This document shows, one piece after another, positions 1 to 22,475 of a stretch of 22,475 bases of DNA. This DNA is from Branchiostoma floridae (Eukaryota > Chordata > Leptocardii > Amphioxiformes > Branchiostomatidae). Under the pieces are notes generated by a model. It did no database searches and was not told the origin of the DNA. It saw only the letters and a program-made list of their open reading frames with translations. Position numbers and translations under genes: made by a program. The stretch lies in NCBI RefSeq assembly GCF_000003815.2, contig NW_023365742.1:1-22475 (forward strand), in the 5' to 3' direction. Within the stretch, counting starts at the first letter, position 1. Every line of letters starts with the position of its first letter.

Positions 1-285
1 AAAGCTTGTTTTACTCCAGTTGCATTTCATTTTGTACATCGCTGTCACCTGCAGATTGAATTTCAGCAAAATTCCTCGTTTCTTTGTTCAGTTATACACA
101 ATAAAAGTGCAGCTCCAGAGCAGGCTGAAAGGAGGCTCTAACCTACACCAATATTCTACTTTCCATCAAAAGCTATCTGCCACCAAATATCAGGACCATA
201 TGATGTGCGGGCCAAAAGAGACAAAACAGAACGTTCTGCTTCAGTACCATGGTCACGCAAGGATGAAGTGAAGTTCTTTTATCCT
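1..285 (+). repeat. Interspersed repeat, copy 1 (truncated)
   Basis: This stretch shares scattered blocks with copies at 4655-5388 and 10755-11265. They include a block reading ccagagcaggctg near 115-127, agctatctgccaccaaatatca near 170-192, and a tail with cagtaccatggtcac near 243-257. No coding potential is visible. It lies downstream of the last seen exon of the minus-strand monooxygenase gene, so it is probably intronic. The family is unclassified from sequence alone. Confidence 0.6.
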
Positions 286-599
286 ACAAAAGTAAAAGTT
301 GGTCTTGTGAAATATTTATATTCAACCGTCGGGCATATGGAACAAATATAGCATTGATTTTGTTTCAATGATTTATAGCAATCAATGCACATACAAATGA
401 ACGACGTCGTCTATTTGAAATAACGAATAGCTAATGAATATCTGCTGTTGAAATAATATTATCATATAAGCATAATTAAGATACGCCCTTTTTTCTTGGA
501 CAACAACGATGTCACATCACCATTGCCTGTCTTTGGGATAAAAGATGGAATGCTAACTGTACGGTTAATGACGCTGATACAGCACAAATTTACTGCTAC

Positions 600-3014
<2,415 letters not shown>

Positions 3015-3789
3015 CTGCAAAACAGCGACGATCAATCACAGAAAGACTAACCATCTTTCCAATCTTATAGGCTTTGTGATCACTGATACCTGAACGTCTC
3101 ACAAGACTTTGATTCAACCTACTCAGTCTTTTATAGCTCACTTATAGCTCAGTTCTAATCATAAAGCTTAGTAATAGTCACGAGTGCGTCTTAACGTAAT
3201 GGAGGTAAACACGTGGTACTCATTTATTTGTTTTTCAATAGCAGCTATCGTTATGTCAATAAGATTTATCTTGATCGTGGCAACGGCTGACAATGAGTCA
3301 TTCAGTTAAAAGCTTTACTTTATTACATGCTACAAAAACAAGAAGCACACACACTAAGTTTGATAGGGAATGCGTTACGTTAGTAGAGCTGACCGAAATT
3401 TCTCTGTTTTCTTTAATACATTGAAAAGTGGTCAAGAGAAATGCTCTAACCACAGATGATAGTATTTTCCACTATACTGCAAGTGTCCTTAAGATTACAT
3501 CTTTACGAAGAGTTCGTATACCTCATATCTCCATGAAATATTCTGATTATGCAAATGACTTTCACAATAATTCATAATTTATGCTTGGTTATGTACACCT
3601 TTAACTAACTTACACATGTCAAAATGTCGGCAATCGAATCATTTACTGTACCAATTAGAAGGATTATGGCACTTTTGCATTGAGTATGCAAATTAGACAC
3701 ATTTGCATAATTGTTATCTATCAATATTCCATCTGCCACAAACAAAGTATGTAACATGATTCCTATGATGGAAAACACGGCAAATATTG
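3015..3789. other. Non-coding stretch upstream of the MOXD1-like DOMON exon
   Basis: No convincing exon is seen. The sequence is AT-rich with short repeated motifs containing tatgcaaat and tttgcataa near 3545-3720, which may be the degraded 5' part of the interspersed repeat that follows. A minus-strand open frame at 3605-3853 with a hydrophobic N-terminus and a GTAAGT donor is discussed under findings as a possible signal-peptide exon. Confidence 0.5.
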
Positions 3790-3905
3790 ATATGCATAAG
3801 TTCCTTTTCATTATGTGCATCTCTGTCCAAGCTACCTGTATACTAAATATCATGAATATCCGTCGCTCATTTGTTCAGTTATTGTCCTTGGAAGTTTTTG
3901 CATTC
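3790..3905 (+). repeat. Interspersed repeat, copy 2 (fragment)
   Basis: The block has ctgtatactaaatatcatga at 3836-3855 followed by tgttcagttattgtccttgg, matching copies at about 4690, 4985 and 10875. Similarity fades after about 3905. Bases 3906-4470 contain no clear gene or further structure beyond AT-rich low-complexity sequence. Confidence 0.65.
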
Positions 3906-4654
3906 ATTCGCATTTGCAACAAAGCATTCGTTCCTGTATTTAAGAAGTGCACTTTTTCAGTAAAAGTGTCACTAGTGTGGTACTACTTAATATTATCAAG
4001 TCGGCAACTTCACTCATGGCCACTTTTACAGCTATCCGACTAATCTTAAATTCGTGGCTACCTTACGAGTGTCACTTCTACTAGGACAATCAATAGGCTA
4101 CAGCACAACGTATTTACACATTTGGTACTCCTTGTCATGTTAAAAATCCCTTAAAGACAGGCGGAAATTTGTGAGCGCGCAGATGTCATCCATAGAATTT
4201 ACTTGCTGTGGCTTAATGTTATACCTGCCCTTGATTACATATATAACACGAACAGATACAGCTATGAAAATCTATGGAATTATGGGAAATCTTCATCAAT
4301 TATGCAAATCTATCTATGATTCTCTCAATGTTCCTTTCTTTCTTAATCACAATTTATGAACTGCAAGCAGGTAACTGTTTTAGAAATGCCCGCAGTAATA
4401 ATGTTCAACTTTACTTAATCTAAACATGTGAATGAAAGTCCAACTATTTACCATTGATTAATAAAACTTGCTCTACATCTGCTTAGCGTTTTCAAGGCCA
4501 CATGCTGGCCAGGTGGACTCGTATAACGTCACAGGTCATTCACCCTGTATATGTACATTCTGTGCAGGGAGAGTTGGACTAAACCATTTGTTACCAAGGT
4601 GGTTACAATGGAATCACACAATATCGTCATTGATTATGCTAAAAAGATTCTCAT

Positions 4655-4925
4655 TAACATACATGCATATAATTGTGTACATCTTTACCTAAGCTACCTG
4701 CATGCCTAGCATGGTGCCAATCCGTTCCTTTCCTCAGTTATCCTCATGGGAATGTATTGATAGAAATGCCCCTGCAGTTCCAAAATCAAATGTAAGGGGG
4801 CTCAAACTTGCTACACTTTGTCCTGATGTCAAAAGATATCTTCCACCCAAATATCAAGACTACATCATATCCGGGACAAGAAATACATTAAAACAACTAC
4901 TCTGATGGTATTTTCTCATCAGTTA
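4655..4925 (+). repeat. Interspersed repeat, copy 3
   Basis: It shares with the copies at 4940 and 10755 a leader ending in gctacctgcat, a segment reading aaatgcccctgcagttccaa near 4765-4784, a run of g followed by ctcaaac, and a terminal gggacaagaaatacattaaa near 4872-4891. Open frames through it are short and not conserved between copies. Confidence 0.75.
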
Positions 4926-4939
4926 ATGAAATTTCCTCC

Positions 4940-5388
4940 TATTTTGCATAACTTATATTTCATTTAGTACAATTTTGTCTAAGCTACCTACATACCAAAA
5001 GTCATGACAATCTAACATTCCTTTCTTGAGTTATCCTCTGGAATTTTTTTTACAAAAATGCCCCTGCAATTTCAAAATGAGCCGCTAAGGGGCCAAACGT
5101 ATTCCAGAGCACAAGAACTATCTAACACCTCAAAAATCGTCGCAATCCATCCTAAAAGCCTAAAGGTTCTTCACCCAAGTTTACTTGAAACATAACAATA
5201 AAACACCCTCTGAAGTACCGTGGTCAACAACCAGGAGGCCAAAAAAGTGCGTAGAAAAGATCAGGATCACAACACCTAACCACGTCACAAATACCATCGC
5301 AACCCATCCACGTTTTTTAAGCTATTTGCCGAATCCACAAACATCCGCAAAACAAACAACCCTGCAGATTTACAGCAAACAGACAGAG
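4940..5388 (+). repeat. Interspersed repeat, copy 4, running into the assembly gap
   Basis: This is in the same orientation as copy 3 and nearly abuts it. It contains aagctacctacataccaaaa near 4981-5000, aaatgcccctgcaatttcaa near 5057-5076 and a tail ending in aaacagacagag directly at the gap. Copy 5 at 10755-11265 has a comparable cacaaaaatccagatacaca tail, so the simple-repeat tail probably explains the assembly break. No gene is seen. Confidence 0.75.
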
Positions 5389-5488
5389 NNNNNNNNNNNN
5401 NNNNNNNNNNNNNNNNNNNNNNNNNNNNNNNNNNNNNNNNNNNNNNNNNNNNNNNNNNNNNNNNNNNNNNNNNNNNNNNNNNNNNNNN
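5389..5488. other. Assembly gap (100 N)
   Basis: Exactly 100 undetermined bases; a round number usually marks a gap of unknown true size. It separates the repeat cluster from the promoter-like region. An open frame drawn across it is meaningless. Confidence 0.99.
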
Positions 5489-5639
5489 AAGTTCTGAACG
5501 GTTCTTGGACTTTCAAAAAAGAAATAGCATTTGTATATATTCTCTTTTATGTTGTGGTATACTTATAAATCATCTAAAATCTTCCATAGATCGAGAAATT
5601 TGCGTTCAGAAATGACGAAAAACATCGTCTATCGGCGAC

Positions 5640-5780
5640 AGTGAGCGTAATGGCGGCCGAAATCCCGCAATCTCACGTGGTGACTTCTCGCGAGATCTGG
5701 GAAAGCTAGCGACGTCACGGGAAACTAGCGCTGTGATTGGCTAGGATACACAACAACTACCGACCGCCATTTTTGATGCA
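5640..5780 (+). promoter_or_regulatory. CpG-rich promoter block (YY1, TCTCGCGAGA, CRE-like, CCAAT)
   Basis: Several classical housekeeping core-promoter elements lie within 130 bp. They are a YY1-type aatggcggc (5649-5657), an E-box cacgtg (5674-5679), the palindrome tctcgcgaga (5686-5695), a CRE-like gacgtca (5711-5717), an inverted CCAAT box gattggct (5735-5742) and a reverse YY1-type ccgccatttt (5764-5773). CpG density is far above the AT-rich surroundings. A TATA-like tataaaaag follows at 5848-5856. It most plausibly drives LATS on the plus strand, but such promoters are often bidirectional and it could also serve the minus-strand monooxygenase gene. Confidence 0.7.
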
Positions 5781-6500
5781 ACAACAACAACAACATTTAT
5801 CCCGAAAATTTCTGCCGTTTTCGGAGATTTTTCGGGCTCAAAACTCATATAAAAAGGAACCAAAGTTATACTTGATGTTTTTTACGTCCATCATCTCTTA
5901 TGTGAACACTTTATTTTTCCGCTGTGTTGCCGATAGCGAACTTGAACGAGGTCGATTTCCCGTGCCGAGCACCCGGGCCGGTGGGCACATGTATCTGATT
6001 GTGTTTTGTTTTGTTTACGATGATTGACGATGAAAACAGAGACTAAAGTTGTTAATCTAGACAAAGTTTAATAGTGTGTTGTCTTATTTCTCCCAATAAC
6101 AAAGTTTAGTTTGTAGTGTTATACTTATCTTATAGCGAGATCGACCTACCGCCAAGTTTGCGAATTATGTGACAGGGCAAATTCGTGTAACTGAGGCCTT
6201 GAAAAACGGGTTTTGATTATCGTATGCGAAAGGCCGCCGACACACATTGTCAACAACCATAACAATAGCAAAACAAACAGTGAGCGGCTTTCTGACTGTG
6301 GACGGCGTCCCAAGCCTCTAGCTTCAATACAAAACACAAAACTGCGGTTTACATTTATCAACTTTGTACAGATTTCTCGGCAAAATGTGGGTCGCAATTT
6401 TTTTATGAGGACGGCCCCTGGTTGCGTTCAAGCCGTCCAAAACGAAATGAGACCGTCATTGGACGGGTGGACGCCCCTCTGGCGGAAACACTGCCTGTAC
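5781..6500 (+). other. Probable untranslated leader / first-exon region, boundaries unresolved
   Basis: The sequence following the promoter block stays comparatively GC- and CpG-containing to about 6490 and then returns to AT-rich. Open frames on both strands (for example 5737-6027 plus, 6213-6506 plus, 6146-6397 minus) resemble no family I recognise and give no LATS N-terminal motif. It is most likely 5' UTR and the start of an intron. Bases 6501-6993 are AT-rich and featureless, ending in the acceptor of the LATS UBA exon. Confidence 0.4.
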
Positions 6501-6993
6501 CTATAATTTGTTAAGGTACACTGTGACACAGATCTAGTTATCACACAGCTTAGTGTGTGTACTTGCTATATTGACAAGTTGAACAATAATATATATAACA
6601 TTTGAAGAAAATAATGCATTAGTGACAAGGACCTGTTAAGAATAACAACTATCGCATCTTGCCATTCCTTCCTTCCATTGTGTATTGGTATCTGCAATAG
6701 ATGAATAATGATAGAACATTTGTAAACAAGCAATGGCAACTACAGGATGCCATTTTGTTTGGCAGTTCGGTAAACCATAAAGGCCATATCAGATTTCATG
6801 AAATAAGAATTCTATTGCACTGACTTAAGTTATTAATCTCTAAATCAGAGTAACTTGTACTCAGGATTTGTAATAACTGTATAGATGACTCTGAAGATGA
6901 CTGAAACTGTTCAAATCAGAATGCTTTTTTTGTTGTTACATTTCCTAATGTACATTCTCTAACATGTCAATATTGTATCATTCCAACCATTAG

Positions 6994-12257
<5,264 letters not shown>

Positions 12258-13234
12258 CATACACATACAAACCATACACCAAGTCTACTACATGTATTCA
12301 TCTGTCTCTTCAGTAGTAAATTACCATGCCCCAAGTGTATTACCGGTACCCAGTATGACATCATATCATAGTACAAGCAAGTTTGCTGCACACTTACGTC
12401 TTATGTCAACATGTATTAAATTATTTCATAAAAGGGTCAATAGCGTAGCTCTTGAAGTCAAATCTTTGTGTGTTGAGAACAGCAGCAGATTGTAGGAAAG
12501 GAGAAATTATGTCCTCAAGAGTTGTCCAAAGACATCTTCTCAAAATATATTTATTTCATCATTTCATTACACTAGTGAATATAGCATAGCATGGAATATA
12601 CCCAGTAACATGGGCTATTTTGTAATACAGTATCATTATGGAATTGCTTGTTACATGCAAGCCTCCAGCTTACTCTGTGCAGTAGTTTCATTGTTTTCTT
12701 CATAATCCTTACAAAATTCATTGACTTGGTAGGGAGAATATCCACCCATATGATGTGCAAAGGTAGTAAATGTACGTTTAATCGATCTGTGCAAAAGATA
12801 GTGTATTTGTATGGCCTTCAACATAACAAACAGCTCTTGATAGAGTCCAAAGTGCATCAGGCATGAACATCATGCTCCTTTGTAGATCATGTACCACAAA
12901 ATGCAATAACATGCATATATTTCAACAGGGAACAAAGATCCAACAAATTTCTTGAATAGTTGCATTCTGTAGTAGATACTTTGTCCTGTGATATATAATC
13001 CTAAATATGCTGCAGTTACAATCTAAAAATGTACACTTACTCGTCAAAGGTTTAAAGCATTGACTTGTAAGGTATGTACAGTGCCTATCCTATTACCACC
13101 CAACCCCCTATGCAGATGCACAATGCCATCGCTTACTCATGTATCTTTGTAACCTCTTGGAAAATGTAGTGAACAACATGCAAGTATGGTAGAAGAAGAA
13201 TCGGTTCATATTTCTGGCAAAAGTCCACTTTACC

Positions 13235-13318
13235 CCAGGTACCACCCTCTGCAGTAACCTTTTTTGCTTGCTACCATTGAAGATTAAAACAGTGGTTACT
13301 ACAGTGGATGGTACCTGG
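13235..13318. mobile_element. 84 bp hairpin MITE within the LATS 3' UTR
   Basis: The left arm ccaggtaccaccctctgcag with taacc (13235-13259) is complementary to the right arm ending tggatggtacctgg (13294-13318). The arms are about 25 bp with a few mismatches. The loop is about 34 bases. The arm sequence resembles that of the hairpin at 19355-19455 (TACCATCC..C.GTAGT.ACC), so both probably belong to one superfamily. Transcribed as part of the 3' UTR it would form a stable stem. Confidence 0.75.
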
Positions 13319-14066
13319 ACTAAGTCAATGTATCAAGTTGCAGCCAAATCTAGGTCTGAACATCTTTTTTAGACTTGTGACTTAAAAGAAGTGTGACATC
13401 GTTAGTAGTTCAAATGTTATGCCTTGTATGGATGGGTTAGTGCCCTTGAAGTAGGCTGAAGATACAGTTGCAAGTTTAGCACATGGACTTTGATTGTATT
13501 GGAAGGACAATTATCTTAGCAATGTTACCACTAGCAAACAATAAATCTAAGGTCTGAATGGCAAGCTGTGCAGCAGGCCTGTGCAGTTGTAGATGTGCAA
13601 ACCAAATATCAGTCTTAGAAATGAAAGAATTGACTCTGTGCCTTACAATGTCTGGACTGTCGTATCCACTAAGAATTGGTCTAAAACTTGAGCTACGATG
13701 GTGTAGGTGTAGCAGTACAAGTCTTATGTAAAAGGTGGGGACTATTTGGATGAAGCAGGGAGTTGCTTTGTATAGTAGAAATGGCCTTGTAAAATCCTAT
13801 CTATTTTGGTAATGAGAGAAGTTAGAATCAGTTTCCTTATTACTGCTACCAAAGAGTTCCCCTATTCCCCAATATCGGTTGCATGTACAAGTAAGGTACA
13901 TGTATATGGCAGGTGCATTGTTTTCTTATCTTCAGACACATTCTGATTTGTGCAACTTGTATCATCTTTTTATAACTTGTGTACAGGGCATATAGCTTAT
14001 ATATTATATCATATATGTATACATATAAATATATCTGTACATGTGTATGAGTGTATTTGTCTTTCC

Positions 14067-14072
14067 AATAAA
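14067..14072 (+). terminator. Likely LATS polyadenylation signal AATAAA
   Basis: A canonical hexamer is followed about 20-40 bases later by ccttttctttttttag, a T-rich downstream element. Cleavage would fall near 14085-14095. Confidence 0.6.
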
Positions 14073-14230
14073 TATGATACTACTGACACCTTTTCTTTTT
14101 TTAGTGGAATTATCATATGAGAATTATCATCTTTCGATCATTCTGACGTTTGAGTAATGAAAACATTTTAAAATAGTTCTCCACCATGTTCTCATTTTTT
14201 TGTAATAGAATATCATTTGTATAGCATTTA

Positions 14231-14808
14231 CGAGGGGCATTCAATAAGTAATCCACCTGACCCACTTCCAGTTGTCTGATCTAAATAAAATTTTGCATGT
14301 GTAATGAGTCATATCTCTATGGGTTATGTTGCAAAAAACAGCTCTGAACTAATTGCGGTTACTGATTTACTGGTGTTTGAACTGAGTCAGGTGTGAAATG
14401 GACAAGGTGTGAAATGGAGCAAGTTGAGTGTCGCGCAGTGATCCGGTTTTTGTATTTGAAAGGACGCACACCAAAGGGGACTTTTGATGAAATGAAAAAA
14501 ACTTATGGTGATGATGCCCCATCATATGGCCTTGTAAAACGCTGGCATCCTGAATTCAAACAAGGCCGGAAGTCTGTGGAAACAGCTCCCAGACCTGGTC
14601 GTCCCTCTTCTGCCATTAATGAGGCATCTGTCGGAGGACCAACCTGGGATGTCCTACAAGAACGGTGTCCAGAACTACATCAAATGATGGGAGAAATGCA
14701 AAACTCTGGGTGGTTCCTATGAAGAGAAAAACTAATAACTGTGCCAAGTTTCATTAATCTCCTACTATGGGAAATGGGTCAGGTGGATTACTTATTGAAT
14801 GCCCCTCG
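14231..14808 (+). mobile_element. Internally deleted mariner element
   Basis: The element is 578 bp, flanked by TA dinucleotides (14229-14230 and 14809-14810), with perfect 34 bp terminal inverted repeats (14231-14264 and 14775-14808) beginning CGAGGGGCATTCAATAAG. A full mariner is about 1.3 kb, so roughly half is missing. The perfect ends suggest relatively recent activity or strong constraint on transposase binding. It lies just beyond the LATS poly(A) site. Confidence 0.93.
14414..14735 (+). pseudogene. Deleted mariner transposase, N-terminal DNA-binding part fused to C-terminal end
   Basis: From ATG at 14414 the frame reads MEQVECRAVIRFLYLKG, then KKTYGDDAPSYGLVKRW and PRPGRPSSA. This is the helix-turn-helix DNA-binding domain of Mos1/SETMAR-type mariner transposases. 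After about residue 75 the similarity jumps straight to a C-terminal-like stretch, and the DDD catalytic core is absent. The original frame apparently ended at TAA 14733-14735. An extra base in the ggg at 14708-14710 shifts the current frame to a TGA at 14720-14722. It could at most make a DNA-binding fragment. Confidence 0.85.
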
Positions 14809-14810
14809 TA

Positions 14811-15139
14811 TAAGTATTATTGAAATATGTTGTTGAAAATACCATTACCCTGATGCCTTTCAGCTTTCAAACTTTCAAAGAAATAAAAACAGAATCCCAA
14901 TCTACCGACTAGATTTCTTTTGAACTGTAACTGGAAAGAACATTTATTTTCCCAGGCCATAGGTTAAGCTGAAAAGGTTTGACCCCATATGGCTACTGTC
15001 CTATTGGTCGAGCTGCTGAGTGATTTTCATTGACAGCTCCAGTGATTTCATTGAGTGAAATTATTTGTAGGTTTGCAAAACTACAGGGCAGAAAACTTGT
15101 CACTTTGCAGTATTGTGCCATCTTAAGGGCCTACTAGTA
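14811..15139. other. Spacer after the mariner element
   Basis: No gene, hairpin or repeat with a recognisable partner was seen in this stretch between the mariner and the inverted repeat beginning near 15140. Confidence 0.5.
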
Positions 15140-15751
15140 TCTCACTGGATGGAGGTACTGCAGTGGTAGGTTGGAATTCTTTCACGGAGGCACCTTTGGG
15201 CTATTTTAGCTGATTTTCTCTTGCACTCACAATGTAGAATTATTAAAATGCATCAAAAAGAGATTTGTGAATATAGAAGGAAGTTCACTTAAGATACTTG
15301 GAACAGCATAGGTAACATCATCTAACAGTAAATGAACTTAGTACTTAAAGCCCCAATTTTACTGAGTGGATGTACTGTTGAGGCACATTCAAGTTTTTTC
15401 ACTTGAATGTAAACTATAATGTTCAACTGATGTAAAATGATTAGAAATGAATGAGAATTAAATTTGAAGTGCATGATGAAAGGATGTTCGCTTCTGATAA
15501 TTGCTCATTGATACCTACATCGAAAATATATGTATAACCTTGAAACTGACATTCACATTTGTTGCCAGCTTGGTGATGGCATGATGTCGGCACTGCTGAT
15601 GCACGACGGAGACATTTAACCACTTGTGTTTTTTTTTTAATTTCACAAACACAGCGCCTTTGTTGGAGGCACGTTGGATTTTATTGGAGGCATGGTGAAG
15701 GTACGTTTGCATTGTCGACATCACCATCCAGAGTACCTCCACTCAGTGAGA
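15140..15751. repeat. Inverted-repeat element upstream of SFT2 (possible MITE)
   Basis: The left arm tctcactggatggaggtact (15140-15159 and on to about 15167) is inverted at 15722-15751, where the sequence reads agtacctccactcagtgaga. A third related block, actgagtggatgtactg, occurs internally at about 15361-15377 in the same orientation as the left arm. The interior is AT-rich without a supported gene. Arms are about 28 bp with several mismatches, so this is an old or degenerate element. Confidence 0.5.
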
Positions 15752-15825
15752 TAGGCAATTTAGACTGCTATCCACCCAATCACTGCCTAACAATATACAT
15801 GTCATACGTTGTAGGGCCTATTCAT

Positions 15826-16016
15826 AAAACGGCTCCGTTTCAGTGGCGTTGCCAAAAAGAACTTCCATGCTAATGAGACCGCCACCTAACGTCCTGCGCG
15901 CAGAACTGCAGGCCAGAAAAACGGAAGAGCAACAAGTGATGTGGCGTAACTGGGACAAGTCGTGATTATACCTGTACATGTCTGATACCAGTCCGACCAG
16001 CCCGCTTCTTGGAACC
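15826..16016 (+). promoter_or_regulatory. Probable TATA-less promoter and 5' UTR of SFT2 gene
   Basis: The sequence just upstream of the SFT2 start turns GC- and CpG-richer. It contains a short palindrome aacggctccgtt (about 15828-15839), ctgcgcgcag (15893-15902) and an ETS-like cggaag (15922-15927). No TATA box is near. The start codon sits in a good Kozak context (gaaccATGG). The exact transcription start is not determinable. Confidence 0.45.

Positions 16017-22475
<6,459 letters not shown>

Larger units (their letters stand above)
12258..14090 (+). other. LATS1: LATS 3' untranslated region
   Basis: About 1.8 kb without a credible open frame follows the LATS stop. Candidate poly(A) signals are AATAAA at 13540-13545 and 14067-14072. 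The second is followed by a T-rich stretch (ttttctttttttag, 14092-14105) and is the preferred end. The region is rich in TGTA motifs (for example 13980-14045), which often bind Pumilio-type proteins, although no perfect site was verified. It contains the 84 bp hairpin listed separately. Confidence 0.7.

Noticed and set aside
5185-5568. 127-codon frame spanning the gap
   Set aside because: It crosses 100 N, so the frame is not real.
6146-6397. Minus-strand 83-codon frame with a hydrophobic stretch (SLFVLLLLWLLTMCVGG), a possible signal-peptide exon of the monooxygenase gene
   Set aside because: The only Met lies about 40 residues before the hydrophobic run, the run comes from a low-complexity caa/aac-rich stretch, and no good donor follows.

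Overview
The window is metazoan nuclear DNA, most likely from an invertebrate chordate such as amphioxus (Branchiostoma). Genes are split into short exons with GT-AG introns. The proteins align closely with vertebrate families. Introns and spacers are full of non-autonomous foldback and MITE-like elements. The species assignment is inference; the eukaryotic gene structures are read directly from the sequence.

Three protein-coding genes are supported. (1) On the minus strand at 600-3014 lie four consecutive, phase-compatible exons of a DBH-like copper monooxygenase (MOXD1 family). They cover the DOMON domain and the start of the catalytic core. The signal-peptide exon and the 3' catalytic exons are not assigned. 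(2) On the plus strand at 6994-12257 lie five exons of the Hippo-pathway kinase LATS1/2 (Warts), from the UBA domain to the stop codon. An approximately 1.8 kb 3' UTR ends near 14090. The N-terminal coding exon is missing from the readable sequence. A CpG-rich promoter-like block at 5640-5780 lies upstream, just after a 100-N assembly gap. (3) On the plus strand at 16017-22082 lie six exons of an SFT2-family Golgi membrane protein (closest to SFT2D2). Only its last few residues fall beyond the window.

Layout: 1-3014 MOXD1-like gene, with a mariner-type MITE and a CT/TA microsatellite in its introns; 3015-5388 degenerate interspersed-repeat copies; 5389-5488 gap; 5640-6500 promoter and possible leader; 6994-14090 LATS; 14231-14808 deleted mariner; 14809-15900 spacer with an inverted repeat; 16017 to the end SFT2, whose 3.8 kb first intron holds at least four palindromic elements.

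The three genes have no evident shared pathway: LATS is a cytosolic kinase that restrains YAP, SFT2 acts in endosome-to-Golgi traffic, and the monooxygenase family acts in the secretory pathway. Nothing looks like a new multi-gene system. The most interesting points are a possible truncated LATS isoform from an intronic poly(A) signal, hairpin elements with clear insertion signatures (one inside the LATS 3' UTR), a MITE a few bases from a splice donor, and the unaccounted LATS N-terminus.
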